This document shows positions 33,090 to 43,569 of a stretch of DNA of 64,000 nt, in pieces. The notes under the pieces were generated by a model. It saw nothing but the letters and a program-made list of their open reading frames with translations. It was not told the origin of the DNA and did not search any database. A program made the translations under genes and the position numbers. The number at the start of each line of letters is the position of its first letter. Positions within the stretch are counted from its first letter, which is position 1. Origin of the DNA: Sabethes cyaneus (taxonomy: Eukaryota > Arthropoda > Insecta > Diptera > Culicidae); assembly GCF_943734655.1 (NCBI RefSeq), contig NC_071355.1, positions 98,766,949 to 98,830,948 of the forward strand, written 5' to 3'.

Positions 33090-35225
33090 CTGTCGAAGAC
33101 ACCCACCTTCTATACGGTCAGGATCACGAGTTATTCCATGTTGGAACCGATCAAGTCAATTCCCATATGCTACGTAGACTCCAACAAGGACGTTCGACCG
33201 CGTTGATGGAATCACTCGGGACCATTATTATTGGAAACGTTCTTATTCCAAACCGCGTTATTCGGGGGACTGCTGTATTTATTTTCACTCTAATTTTCTC
33301 TGATTCGCGTTTTAGTCTGGTGTACTGATCTTCCACCACCTCAAATGTTCTGCCGACAACATCCACGTCGTAAGCAAAGCAGGTAAATTGACTGGATTTA
33401 TTGAAAATCGCGTCCCACGTTTCGATCGCCGCTCGTCTTATAACATCTTCAAGCGCAATGTTGAATAGCAGGCAGGAAAGACCTTCTTCTTGTCGAAATC
33501 CACTGCGAGATTCGAATGGGTCCAGCAATTCTACCGGGATTCTCACGCAGTACTGGATCCCTTCCATCGTAGCCATGATAAGCCTAGCAAGCCTACCCGG
33601 AAAACCGTTTTCGTCCAAAATTTTCCATAACTCTTTTTTTTTTGTTTACACTATCATATGCGGCTTTGAAATCGATGAACAGGTGATACGAGGGAACTCG
33701 GAAATCGCGGCTCTTCTAGAGGATCTGCCGCAGGATGAAGATTTGGTCTGTTGTAGACCGGCCCTCCACGAAGCCGATCTGATAACTTCCCACAAATCTA
33801 TTGGCTATTAGCGATAGTCGATGGAAGATGACTTGGTACTGCACATCGTAGGCGGCATTCAGGATAGTGATCGCTCGGTAGTTTTCACAATCCAGTTTAA
33901 CGCCTTTGTTGTAGATAGGGCAGATAACCCCGTTTTCCCACTCTTCTGGTAGTCGTTCCGCATCCCAAATCTTGACAATCAGTTGATGCGGACAGCTTGC
34001 CAACTTGTCCGGGCCTATTTTAATAAGTTCCGCTCCAATGCCATCCTTTCCCGCTGCCTTGTTGTTCTTCAGTCGCCGGGTGGCTTCTTTAACTTCCCCT
34101 ATCGATGGGGGTGGCACATCTTCGTTGCTTGCTACAACAACGTGCTCGTTTCCTCCGCTATCATGGTCTTCCGCCTGCACGCCATTCAGGTGTTCTTCGT
34201 AGTGCTGCTTCCACCTTTAGATCACCGCACGGTCGTCAGTCAAGATACCTCCATCTTTATCTCTGCACATTTCGGCCCGCGGCACAAAGCCTTTGCGTGA
34301 TTCGTTGAGTCTCTGATCTCTGACTTCCGTGTGTCGTAAAAGCGGTACAGCTGCTCGCGTTCTTCGCACTCCTTCTCCTCTTGGTGGCGCTTCTTCTTCT
34401 GGAAGAGTCAGGTTTGCTGTCTCCGCTTCTATTTGTATCGCTCCACATTCTGACGGGTGGCTCTACGCAGCATTTGTATCCGCGCTGCGTTCTTCTCAGC
34501 CAATAACAGCTGGCATTTCTCGTTAAACCATTCATAACATCGATTTGATGCCACACGGCCTTGGCCGTTCTCCGCTACGCTGTTAAGAGCTGTTTTCACG
34601 GCTTCACGGTTCCTACAGTCCTCAAGAGGGACATCATCCCGCTCACTTTCATCCGGCAGCACGGTTTCGAGAGATAACGCGTAGTTTACTGCGACATTCG
34701 GTTGCTTTAGTCGCGCTAGATTACACCGTGGCGGGCGCCGGTATCGGATGTTGTTCACAACAGATAGTTTTTGACGTATCCTTACCATCACTAGGTAGTG
34801 ATCCGAATCAATGGCAATGTTAGCGCCCGAATAGGTTCTGATGTCGATAATGTCTGAAAAGCTCCGACCATCTATCAGAACGTGGCCGATTTGTGATTTC
34901 GTCGGTTTGGGTGATCGGTTTGGGTGTACCGATGGTAGAGGTTATGCTGGAAGAAGGTACTACGTATGTTCATGGAGGCGGCGAAGTCGACAAATCTTTT
35001 CACCGTTTTCGTTCGTTTGCGGGTGTGCGCTGAACCGTCCAATCACTGATTTGATTTCCTTCTCCTGACCAACCCGAGCATTACAGTCCCCGAAAACGAC
35101 TTTGACATCATGTCTTGGGTAGTGGTCGTATTCGTACTCCAACTGCGCGTAAAATTCGTCTTTGTCATCATCGGTACATCCGAGGTGAGAGCTGTGCACG
35201 TTAATTATGCTACTATTAAAGAATC
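33090..35225 (-). pseudogene. RTE/CFDP2-like LINE, endonuclease plus reverse transcriptase
   Basis: The longest LINE copy in the window. From the high end: endonuclease VVFGDCNARVGQEKEIKSVI (about 35100-35045); linker WFNEKCQLLLAEKNAARIQML (about 34520-34460); RT fingers VKEATRRLKNNKAAGKDGIG (about 34105-34045); ENGVICPIYNKG; CENYRAITILNAAY; GSYQIGFVEGRSTTDQIF; FIDFKAAYDS (about 33680-33650); NGFPGRLARLI; and a RQ.GLSCLLFNIALE block. The catalytic YADD box is read as FAYDVDVVG near 33370, so one catalytic Asp is Tyr. A T8 run near 33635 shifts the frame. The copy lacks most of its C-terminal part after 33151. Compared with other mosquito LINEs, I place it near RTE by wording only. Confidence 0.8.
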
Positions 35226-35652
35226 GGCTGTGATATTATATTTTGTCAATAAATTTTGTAAGATTTTTTTTAAAGAGGTCAGCTAAAAAAGGATATGCCA
35301 AGCTATGTCGGAAAGAAAAATTTTTATATCCGAAGGCTTTTTATCGTTCGATCACAGACAAACAGATATAACTCTTGGAAGAAAAACAATTATCGTCCCG
35401 CACATTTTGTCCCAACATGATCGACATTCCTAAATGTTAACTTACAACAGGAGTATCCCTCGAATATAAAAGCATTTTTTATGGGACATTCTCCTTCTTT
35501 CGTTAAAAAGCGCCACTTTTACGAATACGGAGACATTTCCAACCAAAAATAAATGTGAAATGACTTTTATAACACGCGAAGAATGAGAGTGTGAGTGTTA
35601 TGTCTGTTTGTCTGTGGTTCGATTTAGGAACAAGGTATTTTTGGAAAAACTA
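35226..35652. other. Unassigned spacer
   Basis: AT-rich, with no coding or terminal repeats recognised. Confidence 0.4.
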
Positions 35653-35889
35653 CACTCAAAAAAATCGGCACGACAAGTTTACGTGAAAACATAAGTAATT
35701 CTCATCCATCACACTTCTCAAGTAACGTTCACGTGAATTACTGGTAGCTCGCACTCGTACTAACCAGTTTACGAGCGATCCCGGTAACTTTTATCAACTT
35801 TCCCATTAGCTACTACATGAAGTTCATGTTGCTGGACAGAAGTTTACATGATTTTTCACGTAGATGCGACGTGTGGATTTTTTAGAGTG
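35653..35889. mobile_element. TA-flanked MITE, copy 2
   Basis: The left end is CACTCAAAAAAATCGGCACG and the right end, read inward, is CACTCTAAAAAATCCACACG. TA flanks lie at 35651-35652 and 35890-35891. Length is 237 bases. It is the same family and orientation as 11628-11869, with about 80-85 percent identity by eye, including ACGTGAATTA and GCGATCCCGGTAA landmarks. Confidence 0.88.
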
Positions 35890-35891
35890 TA

Positions 35892-38535
35892 TGATTTCAA
35901 GCTTCTTTACAGGATCTGAGTAGTAATAACTGTCCAGAGTGTGAAATACTATGAAGATAATACTACAAGTTTGAGTAGTTTTTTCGTCAACTAGCTGAGC
36001 ATGCCGACTTGATGACCAACACCATTATTGTGTGTATTGTTAATATGGTTGTATTATCATATTTAGATGGTAGTTGACGGCCTTCAACTTAAGCTAAGGC
36101 GTCAAAATGGTAATTTTGGCTCTCTATTTATTGGTAGACCAATACGTCTTAAGGTGAAACGGTACTGAATCCCAACATGGCCCGATCGATGGCAGCCATA
36201 TCCTCAGATGGGCCATATCTGGTTACATAAACATTACCACTATTACTGGAGTAAAAACGTTTCTAAATTTTCTCATTCTTTTATGTGCTTTTTGTTGAAA
36301 AGCCAAAGTTTTTTGGACAAACACAAACAAATATTTTTGGTTATCATACAAATAAAAAATTTGGTTTAAATACGTGAAATAATTATTATTTTTTGCATAT
36401 ATTTACCGCCTTAGGATTTGCTCCCATTATTACCGGTGCTTCTATGCTAAGGCTATTTTTATCTTTGTCTTAATTTTTTTATTTGGTTTTAAAACTTTAG
36501 TTTTACATGTAAGTATTATTATATTTGACTATTAAAAAAATTCAACACGTGAAGAAGCATTAACGATCCGTAATTTACTTTTAAGAATATCCTTCTATCT
36601 CACTTCGGAACAAGTATCTTTCGACAAACCTTTCCCCTATCGGAATTCGCCAAGCACCGTTCTTCACCCCTTATGAAATTAGTCTGGTTTCCGCTTTCGA
36701 AGTTAACAGCATAATTCAAAGTTGCCAAATACAATGCCGTGTTTATAAACTTTTCCGCGTACCGTAACACTGCAGATAATGAAATCGAGGTGGCAAATTT
36801 ATTTCCTTACGCCAGCCAAACATTTCAATCCCCTTGCCGCAAATCGTCTGATAGCATCTACGCAGGAAATGCTGCTACATGTGTAACGGAACCTAGCTTT
36901 GAAAGGCTACCAGGAAGTTGGCACGAGAGTTCACTCAACGAATGCAATCACCCGTGGGACGACTATTCTGGTGACGATATGCTATTTCATTTTCCGTCCG
37001 GTCGTTCCGTCGGTCGTGTACCTTTTTTACATTGCTGGCAGGTATATCCTGCGTATAACCGGAAAGGGGAGAAGCTTTCAAGGTTAGTCTTCGTCGAATG
37101 GTTGCGGAAGAATGGATCCTGGCTGTCGTCTCGCAGGTAACGGTGCTATATGCTTTTTCTGTGTTGGTAGTGCAAATTCCATTAATACTTGATTGTCTAC
37201 TCACTCTGCATAGTCGTTACATGTATCATTTTAGCCACCAAATTGTAAGTAAAATCCCAGGTAGCAGAAGTGCCATTAATTCAGCTCCGTTACATCGACT
37301 AAAACCGACAGAGTGGCAAAAAGCTACCGTTCCTATCAGATATCGCAGATATGAATCATACTAGCAATATCGGAAGAGAAGGATATTACCGCGACAATTA
37401 CAAGGGATTTATAAATTTTATTTTTTTTCTCCCTTTGTTGCCGTTCTCGGTTCAAAATTCCTGGGTAACGTAACGGACAAGAAGAGGGAAACTTCGATTC
37501 TATTAATTTATGGTACTTTTTCCGCATTGAGACTTGAAGTCCCTACTGCATTGTGCAGAAATTTCCCGTTTCTATGAGCCATAACCGGCATTTGCTGTGG
37601 TAAAATGTATTCGCACAGCCCAAGAAGCGTGCTGTATGAACCATGAACATAAACTATCACTCTCAATCACGCATTTTCCGCAGGGAGTGAACCTTCCACT
37701 TTTAAGCGCAGTGTACTGCTAGCCGCAACGGGACGGGATGGGTATTGTCGGTTGGTCGAGTTTAGGATTCGTTTCGGTCAACATTAAATTTCTGAGATTT
37801 ATGTTATGTTGTAGTTTGCAGCGATGTAATTTTGAATTAGATGTAGAGCAGGAAGAGAGTTTGTTAAAGTGTAACAAAATAACAAGGAAGTGTTTCGAAT
37901 TAAACTAGTAATTCATATCTATCTATCTTTATTATAGAAGTATGGTTTGTTTCGGCAAATCCATGGAGAGTCATTAATTTATATTGCAAGTATAAATTTT
38001 AGTTAAGTTTTGAGGTATGTTTTAGTGTATATACAACAGAATGTATCGAGAGTCTTAGTAAGCTTAACAAGCTTTAGTTTTAGAGCTTACAAGTTTTGTA
38101 TTTTAAACGATTCCGTAAGTTATTGATTCTTTGAATGATTTCGTCTGACGTGATGTGAATGTTGTTAACTTTAAAAGCAGGCAATGGCAATCAAAAATTC
38201 GGCAGTTTGTAGCAAAACTGACTCTCAATAACTAAACTATTAGCTGGTAGTAGCATTTGGTATCAATCTGTGGCTCCCTCTGCCCTTTTCCGCATTGTTC
38301 CATTCCTGCTGCCATCGAAGCAAGTCTGGCTCTTTTGCGTATTCCCCTTTTTGCTTGAAGCACTCGCTGTCTTCAGCCACTGAAATGCCGATTCCGGACA
38401 TCACGCTAACTGCCTCCAAGAACATGGTTATGTAGTAGTAGTCACTACTATAGCCATAAGCCTGTTAATTCGTGTTAAGTTCTGTTTCGTTTTCAGCGCT
38501 TCTATCAAGGTGGGATCTCCATGCTGGAAAATCGA
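35892..38535. other. Unassigned 2.6 kb
   Basis: The plus-strand frame 36739-37140 (133 codons) and the minus-strand frame 36935-37204 overlap, and neither shows a recognisable domain. No terminal repeats were found. Confidence 0.4.
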
Positions 38536-38539
38536 TATA

Positions 38540-40500
38540 ACAGTCGTCTTACCACTGGTTATGGCAGAATTGTAAGGTATGATTTAAATTTAAATTTAGT
38601 CTGTCATCGATTATGATTCCGAGGTACTTCACTTCGCATTTCAAAAACATACTGTACTCTCCGACTGTAATGTATGCTTGATGCACCGCTTTACAGTTGC
38701 TGATGAGTACCACCTCAGTTTTATGGTGTGCGATTTCCAGCTTCATCTCGCTTATCCAAGTCTCCACAAGCCTTATCGCCAACGAAGCCAACATTTCGAT
38801 CTCGTCACAAGACTCACCTTCCACAACTAGTACGATGTCGTCTGCAAAGCCGCTTTTTCTGTGCTTTCAACGACCATGCGGATAGCATCCACAGTATTTT
38901 TTCCCGACCTGAATCCAAGCTGTAACTTTGACAGTCCTCTCTCACCTTCTGTGAATTGTTTCAGCCTGTTGAGAATAACTTTCTCGAACACTTTCCCTAG
39001 GTTCTCCAGTAGGCATATTGTTCTGAGGAAGCTGGATCACCCGAAGGCATTGCTAGTTTCGGTAACAGAGCCAATTGTAGCCTCTTCCATTGACGTGGAA
39101 AATATCCGTCGGATAGGCAGCGTCTTCCTAAAGATATCCGGATTAGTCGTTAGTCTTTCCGGAGTCTTTAGAGCCACGTTAGGAATCCCGTGGAGTCCGG
39201 AAGCCTTATTCGTCTTTAATTATTGCGGAATTTCTACCTATTTAGAGTCCCACGCGAAAATTATTGGCGAGGTTATTTTCTGCGTTTACCACGCATTTTT
39301 GCAATTTAGCAATTTGAACTATCAGTTTTTCGTTATTGCCTCCCTACTGCACCCCTCCTTGCTTGACAAGCATATTTTCAATGTATTTAGTATTGTGCTT
39401 TGCAGCTGTACCTGGATTAATCCAGATTATTTTCTATAATGCCAATGTATATGACAAAACAAAACAGCAACATTGCAATTGTCAGTCTTTATCTTTCTTA
39501 CTCACAGCATTCGCATTGTCGCACTTTTTGTGCCAGTCGCACTTTTAGACTGCGGTGTCCAGTAAAGTGCAAAATGCGGAATAAGTACAGAATAATTATT
39601 ATTAAAAAAAGAATTTGCGTAGAACTCGTTAAATTTCAGCCAGGTGCAATAGCCACTGTTAATAGTTCCTTGTTGGATATGTTAACTGGTTCCTAATTTT
39701 CAGTTAATCTATCATACAGGGCAGACGGCCTATTCGGTTCGTGCTGCGAAAACAACCCTTTGATAATGACCTGCAACATCTCCGGGCATGTTTTAGTGAG
39801 TCCTCTCATCTTGCACATGGCGATTCGGTAGGGATCGCTCCACGGATTTTCATTAGCATCGTGTCTCGAAACAGAGCTTCTTGCTTTATCTGATTCCGGT
39901 CTTGGGCACAGCCATTGCTTCCCGTAGTTCGTATCTACGAGCTTCTTTTTCGGCTTCGGTGTTCGGTCTTAGGTCTTTGCATTCTCTTTCTTGCTCTTAA
40001 ACGGCTCGCTCGGATAAAACTAAGGTCTTCGTTCCTGACGCCTTCGTGGTTGATGCCTATACATTGGCTCGGAATAGAAATGTTACACGCGTTCGACAGC
40101 ACTTTCAGTCAGTCTTTCTGGGCTCAGATTTTATAGGTTGGCTTTCCAACTGAGCGCTTCAATGAAGAGATTCTTGTCGAATTGTTTTATTTTTCATGCG
40201 AGCTCTCCGGTGCCTCTTCTGCGCGTTTCCGCTTATGTTTGATTCCCGATACTAAAACGGATTACTTGATGATCACTATGGGTATATTCCTCGCGTACGT
40301 TCCAGTTCATTTTTGCTGTTAGTGCTGGGCTACAGAAAGTCACGTCTATAATGGACTTTCGTTCGTCCTTGCGGAAGGTACTGATGATAGTATCATCATG
40401 ATACCTACGTTGACTAAACACTCTTCTAACTTTGCCAGAGCTTCCAGCAGGCTATGCCCTCTTGCGTTGGTACATCTACTATTCTACTCGACTTGTTTGA
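38540..40500 (-). pseudogene. R1-like LINE, endonuclease to reverse transcriptase, with deletions
   Basis: From the high end of the minus strand: endonuclease tail TNARGHSLLEALAKLEECLVNVG (about 40490-40425) and STFRKDERKSIIDVTFCSPAL...YTHSDHQVIRFSI (40390-40245). The linker SKKLCFETRC.ENPWSDPYRIAM follows (about 39890-39800). RT text KTNKASGLHGIPNVALK (about 39215-39165) follows an insertion at 39221-39650. Next are LLENLGKVFEKVILNRL, LGFRSGKNTVDAIRMVVEST and FADDIVLVVEGES (catalytic box, codons at 38834-38848). The copy ends with MKLEIAHHKTEVVLISN and LKCEVKYLGIIIDDRL. The palm segment between VVEST and FADD is deleted, so the enzyme cannot work although the FADD box is intact. A better-preserved 3' half of the same family is at 62.3-63.2 kb. 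Confidence 0.8.
39221..39650. mobile_element. About 430-bp insertion inside the R1-like LINE
   Basis: The LINE reading stops after NISNKELLTVA (39650-39690) and resumes with LKTNKASGLHGIPNV (39220 downward). Relatives have these two strings adjacent. The intervening DNA starts ATTGCGGAATTTCTACC and ends CAGCCAGGTGCAAT. It contains GACTGCGGTGTCCAG at 39546-39560, resembling the putative DD37E end at 26969. No clear long terminal repeat or duplication was seen, and the family is unknown. Confidence 0.55.
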
Positions 40501-40732
40501 AACCGTTTACGTTCAGAACATCAACTTCCACTAGGTTCGCTTGAAACAAAAATTCGGGACGGGAAGGCTTGCGCTTGGGTATTTTCTTCTGTAAGTGAGC
40601 GAAATCGCAGGTGTATAAAATCGTCGTCTGGTGCAAGGAAAGTAAAAAGTGTACTTGCATGCGATTGGTTGAAAAATGAGAATCGAAAAATTTGCTTTTT
40701 TAGCCATTGAACATAGGTTATAATCGACACAT

Positions 40733-40972
40733 GGCGGGTGTTGTGGGTTCGAATCCGGTTATAATCTCAGATTATAGCTTGATTCGACCCATGCACCTTC
40801 CAGTATTGGACAAAAGATAGGCGTCACAACGACTAGTTATTAAGCGTAGCTACTAATACCCTCCCCCTCCTTTCACCTTCCGCTCTTTCTCCATCACTCT
40901 TAAAATTTTCATTACTTTCTTCTACCGCCCCTTGGTCAATTGTAAAAGTACTACCGTTTCAAAAATATTAAT
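40733..40972 (+). mobile_element. SINE family B, 5'-truncated copy
   Basis: Starts at ATGGCGGGTGTTGTGGGTTC, within the tRNA-like head, and includes the B box GGGTTCGAATCCGG and ATAATCTCAGATTATAGC. It follows the 25593-25880 copy to GTTTCAAAAATATT. The A-box part is missing. No convincing duplication was found. Confidence 0.8.
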
Positions 40973-40979
40973 TATATAT

Positions 40980-42606
40980 GGATGACCTCATTTCAAGGTC
41001 AAGACATAAAAAACACATGGTTAGTCTGTATTCACTTGGTTTGTTTACATTTTCACATATTTATTCCAGAATGGTTTAAAATTTGTTTTATTAATCAGTA
41101 TTTTTATGAATTTCAAATATTTGCTGGTATTTTAGTTATTTCTATTGAGACCGACAGTGGGCGGTTTTAATTTTTCTACCGCTGCTCACTCGCATATTTA
41201 TGTTCATGACATTGCAACGAGTGTAACACTATTCGAATAAGCAAATAATAGAGGTACCTGTATTGTATAGATACTAGGTTGCAACGATTCAACATGCAAA
41301 TGCATCCAAACAATAACAAAAATGAAAAAAAGTACAACCAGACGAAAACAATCTAACAAGTGTTTTGCAGCGGCTTTATGCCACCATTAATATAAACGTT
41401 GAAAGAAGCCGGCTGCCGCCGATGAGTTTGTTACCGTTAAACGAGTGAACACCATGCCGCCTGGCGAAGGAAAGCACCATTCGGATGAATTTCGCCGCAA
41501 CTAGCAGCCGACTTCTGCTCGTGCATGTTGTTTTGCCACACGAACGCAAGAATGAATCATTCATGTTATACGCATGTGTTGGTATGCCATTGAAACTCCA
41601 AGCTCGACAGAGTACGTCCGAACTCCATTCATTTAATAGTGCGCTAGCAGTCGTACGGTTCGGTACGTAGCTTTTGGCTGTAGTTTTCGTAGGAGCGCTC
41701 TGTGGGAAAGTTATTTAGTAGAGTTCGGACAGAGGTGGAGTCCTAAATTAGCGTTTGGATATCATTCATAAGTGTTAAATTGAGTGAAAAATTTACGTCT
41801 AAGTAAGCAGCTTCTAGTAGAATGATTTAAGACAAACGGAGTGCTGCGGGTTGGTTGTTACACAATTACCGTTTTATAACGTAAGCTTACTAGGCGTGTA
41901 CCTACCCGTTCGCGTTGCGCTTACCATAGAAGTAAATTGAATTTGGAGAAATCTACCGTTTGGTGTGGGTGGTATTACAATTGATTTCGCTTTCCGGAGT
42001 GTATTCTATAGTTATGCGAATGGACCCGCTGTGGTGGCTTAAATAACAGAATCGGGGAAGCGTTTCGCAATCGCCATTATAGTCAGTGCTATTATTCATC
42101 GGAATCAACTCAATCGTGCGACAGATACCTGCTCTTTGTGCTAAACGCAGCGCAGTACGTTGGTGTGAGTTATCGGAGAGGAAAAAAATTGAAAACAACT
42201 TTTCCATACAAACACCGGCGCACCTGTGATTAACGGCCGTGAGCTCAGGTGGATTATTTACGTGAAAGCCATTCAAGCTAGGATAAGACTACACTGAAAT
42301 TAATTGACAATACTGGGAATAATACCAACAATATTTCCCGTATGTCCAGCAATAGTGCAAATGGAAAATATGATGATCAAACAGCAATAGGAATGCAGTC
42401 CAGTGGTCAATAGTGCTTTTTATTTTCAGAGAAGTAACACCAGTAAGGTGGTAGTGGGTTTATAGCAGACAAATTGAAGGTGTTTGTGAACGAACCGAAG
42501 AAGAAAAAAAAGATACAAAAATAAGTGAGCAACGAAAAGGCAACAGTCACGCATACCGATAGTTAGTTTCAGTTTAAAACAAACGACTCAACCATCAGTG
42601 CCCGGC
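40980..42606 (+). promoter_or_regulatory. Putative promoter and 5' UTR of the signal-peptide exon
   Basis: This stretch has no recognisable transposon and is richer in CG-containing words than its AT-rich surroundings (for example TCGTACGGTTCGGTACGTAG at about 41650-41669). It leads into the ATG at 42607. An in-frame TGA at 42526-42528 closes the frame upstream. Several TCAGT/CAGT initiator-like words occur, but no start site can be fixed without transcript data. Confidence 0.35.
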
Positions 42607-42670
42607 ATGGCGAGCGGGGTTAAACTAAATTCCGTATCGACAACAATATTTTGTTGGATAACGATACTAG
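42607..42670 (+). CDS. First coding exon of a putative secreted or membrane protein
   Basis: The exon encodes a start Met and 20 further residues: MASGVKLNSVSTTIFCWITIL. It then ends after the first base of a Gly codon at AG|GTAAGAA, a textbook 5' splice donor (phase 1). A basic residue followed by a hydrophobic run (TTIFCWITIL) is signal-peptide-like, and phase-1 junctions right after signal peptides are common in secreted and immunoglobulin-type insect genes. The ATG has G at +4, and an in-frame TGA lies 27 codons upstream at 42526-42528. No downstream exon could be recognised in the window, so the protein family is unknown. The following intron would be long. The alternative is a chance ATG with a chance donor, but the coincidence of start, leader, phase and donor argues for a gene. 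Confidence 0.55.
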
Positions 42671-43373
42671 GTAAGAACATTTTATGGATTATTTACCGAT
42701 GCAGAAGGTCTACGGGAAGCTAGTGTATAGATTGTGCCTAAGTCAGTACACGTTTTTCACCGCTTTGTTAGAGCCTCTACAAAGCCATGGAAAGCTTTAG
42801 GAAAAATTGCTATAAGTCCGGATAATCTGGTTTCTAATTACGTGACTTCGAAGTGTTTGCCGTTTTTGAAGTAGCTTCAAGTCCAAATAGCAGTTCCCTA
42901 GCCGTGTCTGGATACGGTGACAACCTTGAAATATAATTTCCATAGCTCATGGCAGAACATTTCAGTCACACCGAGCTCTAAAAATAACAATTTCTATACA
43001 TACTAGTGGTAAATAGTCCACTACATATTGATACCTTGCAAGTTGATGAAAATCGATCACGGAGTCCGAGGTGGTTTTATTTTCTTGGGTTTAATACTGT
43101 GTCGTTACTTTTTCACTTGACCGCGCAGCAAAGGGATAATACGAGTATAACGTAATTCTCTCAAGACGAAAGAAGTAATAGATGGGTAGTGAACTGAACA
43201 TATTGCATTTTTCCGTCCAGACCAACCATGTCGTGTTCTGTGAGACACATAAGATTTTGTTTTTTATTCCATGCGGCTTAGAGAAGTGAGTTAAAAATAA
43301 TTCAATGCAAGTTACGTATTATTGAAACGGTCCTCAACCTGCTGGTGTTTCCTGCGCCGAGTGACACAACATT

Positions 43374-43420
43374 GATGCTGATGATAATGATGATGATGAT
43401 GATGATGACGGTGGTGGTGG
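43374..43420 (+). repeat. GAT microsatellite followed by GGT repeats
   Basis: About seven GAT units followed by four GGT units, within the putative first intron downstream of 42670. Confidence 0.85.
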
Positions 43421-43569
43421 AAATTTCTATTTTCGTTCGAATGGTTTTCCTTCTCGCTTTAGTTGTTGAACTCCGATTGGGCTTTCTCTCGTGCTCGACG
43501 GGAAATCTCGCTTTGACACTGTCGTTTATTTGGAATAGAAAATATATATTTTCGGTGTGACCTCCGGTC

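Noticed and set aside
33401..34300. Plus-strand frames of 105-136 codons
   Set aside because: Antisense shadows of the RTE-like LINE.
36739..37140. 133-codon plus-strand frame
   Set aside because: No recognisable domain; overlapped by an equally open antisense frame. Kept as unassigned sequence.
38861..39439. 192-codon plus-strand frame
   Set aside because: Antisense shadow of the R1-like reverse transcriptase plus the 430-bp insertion.
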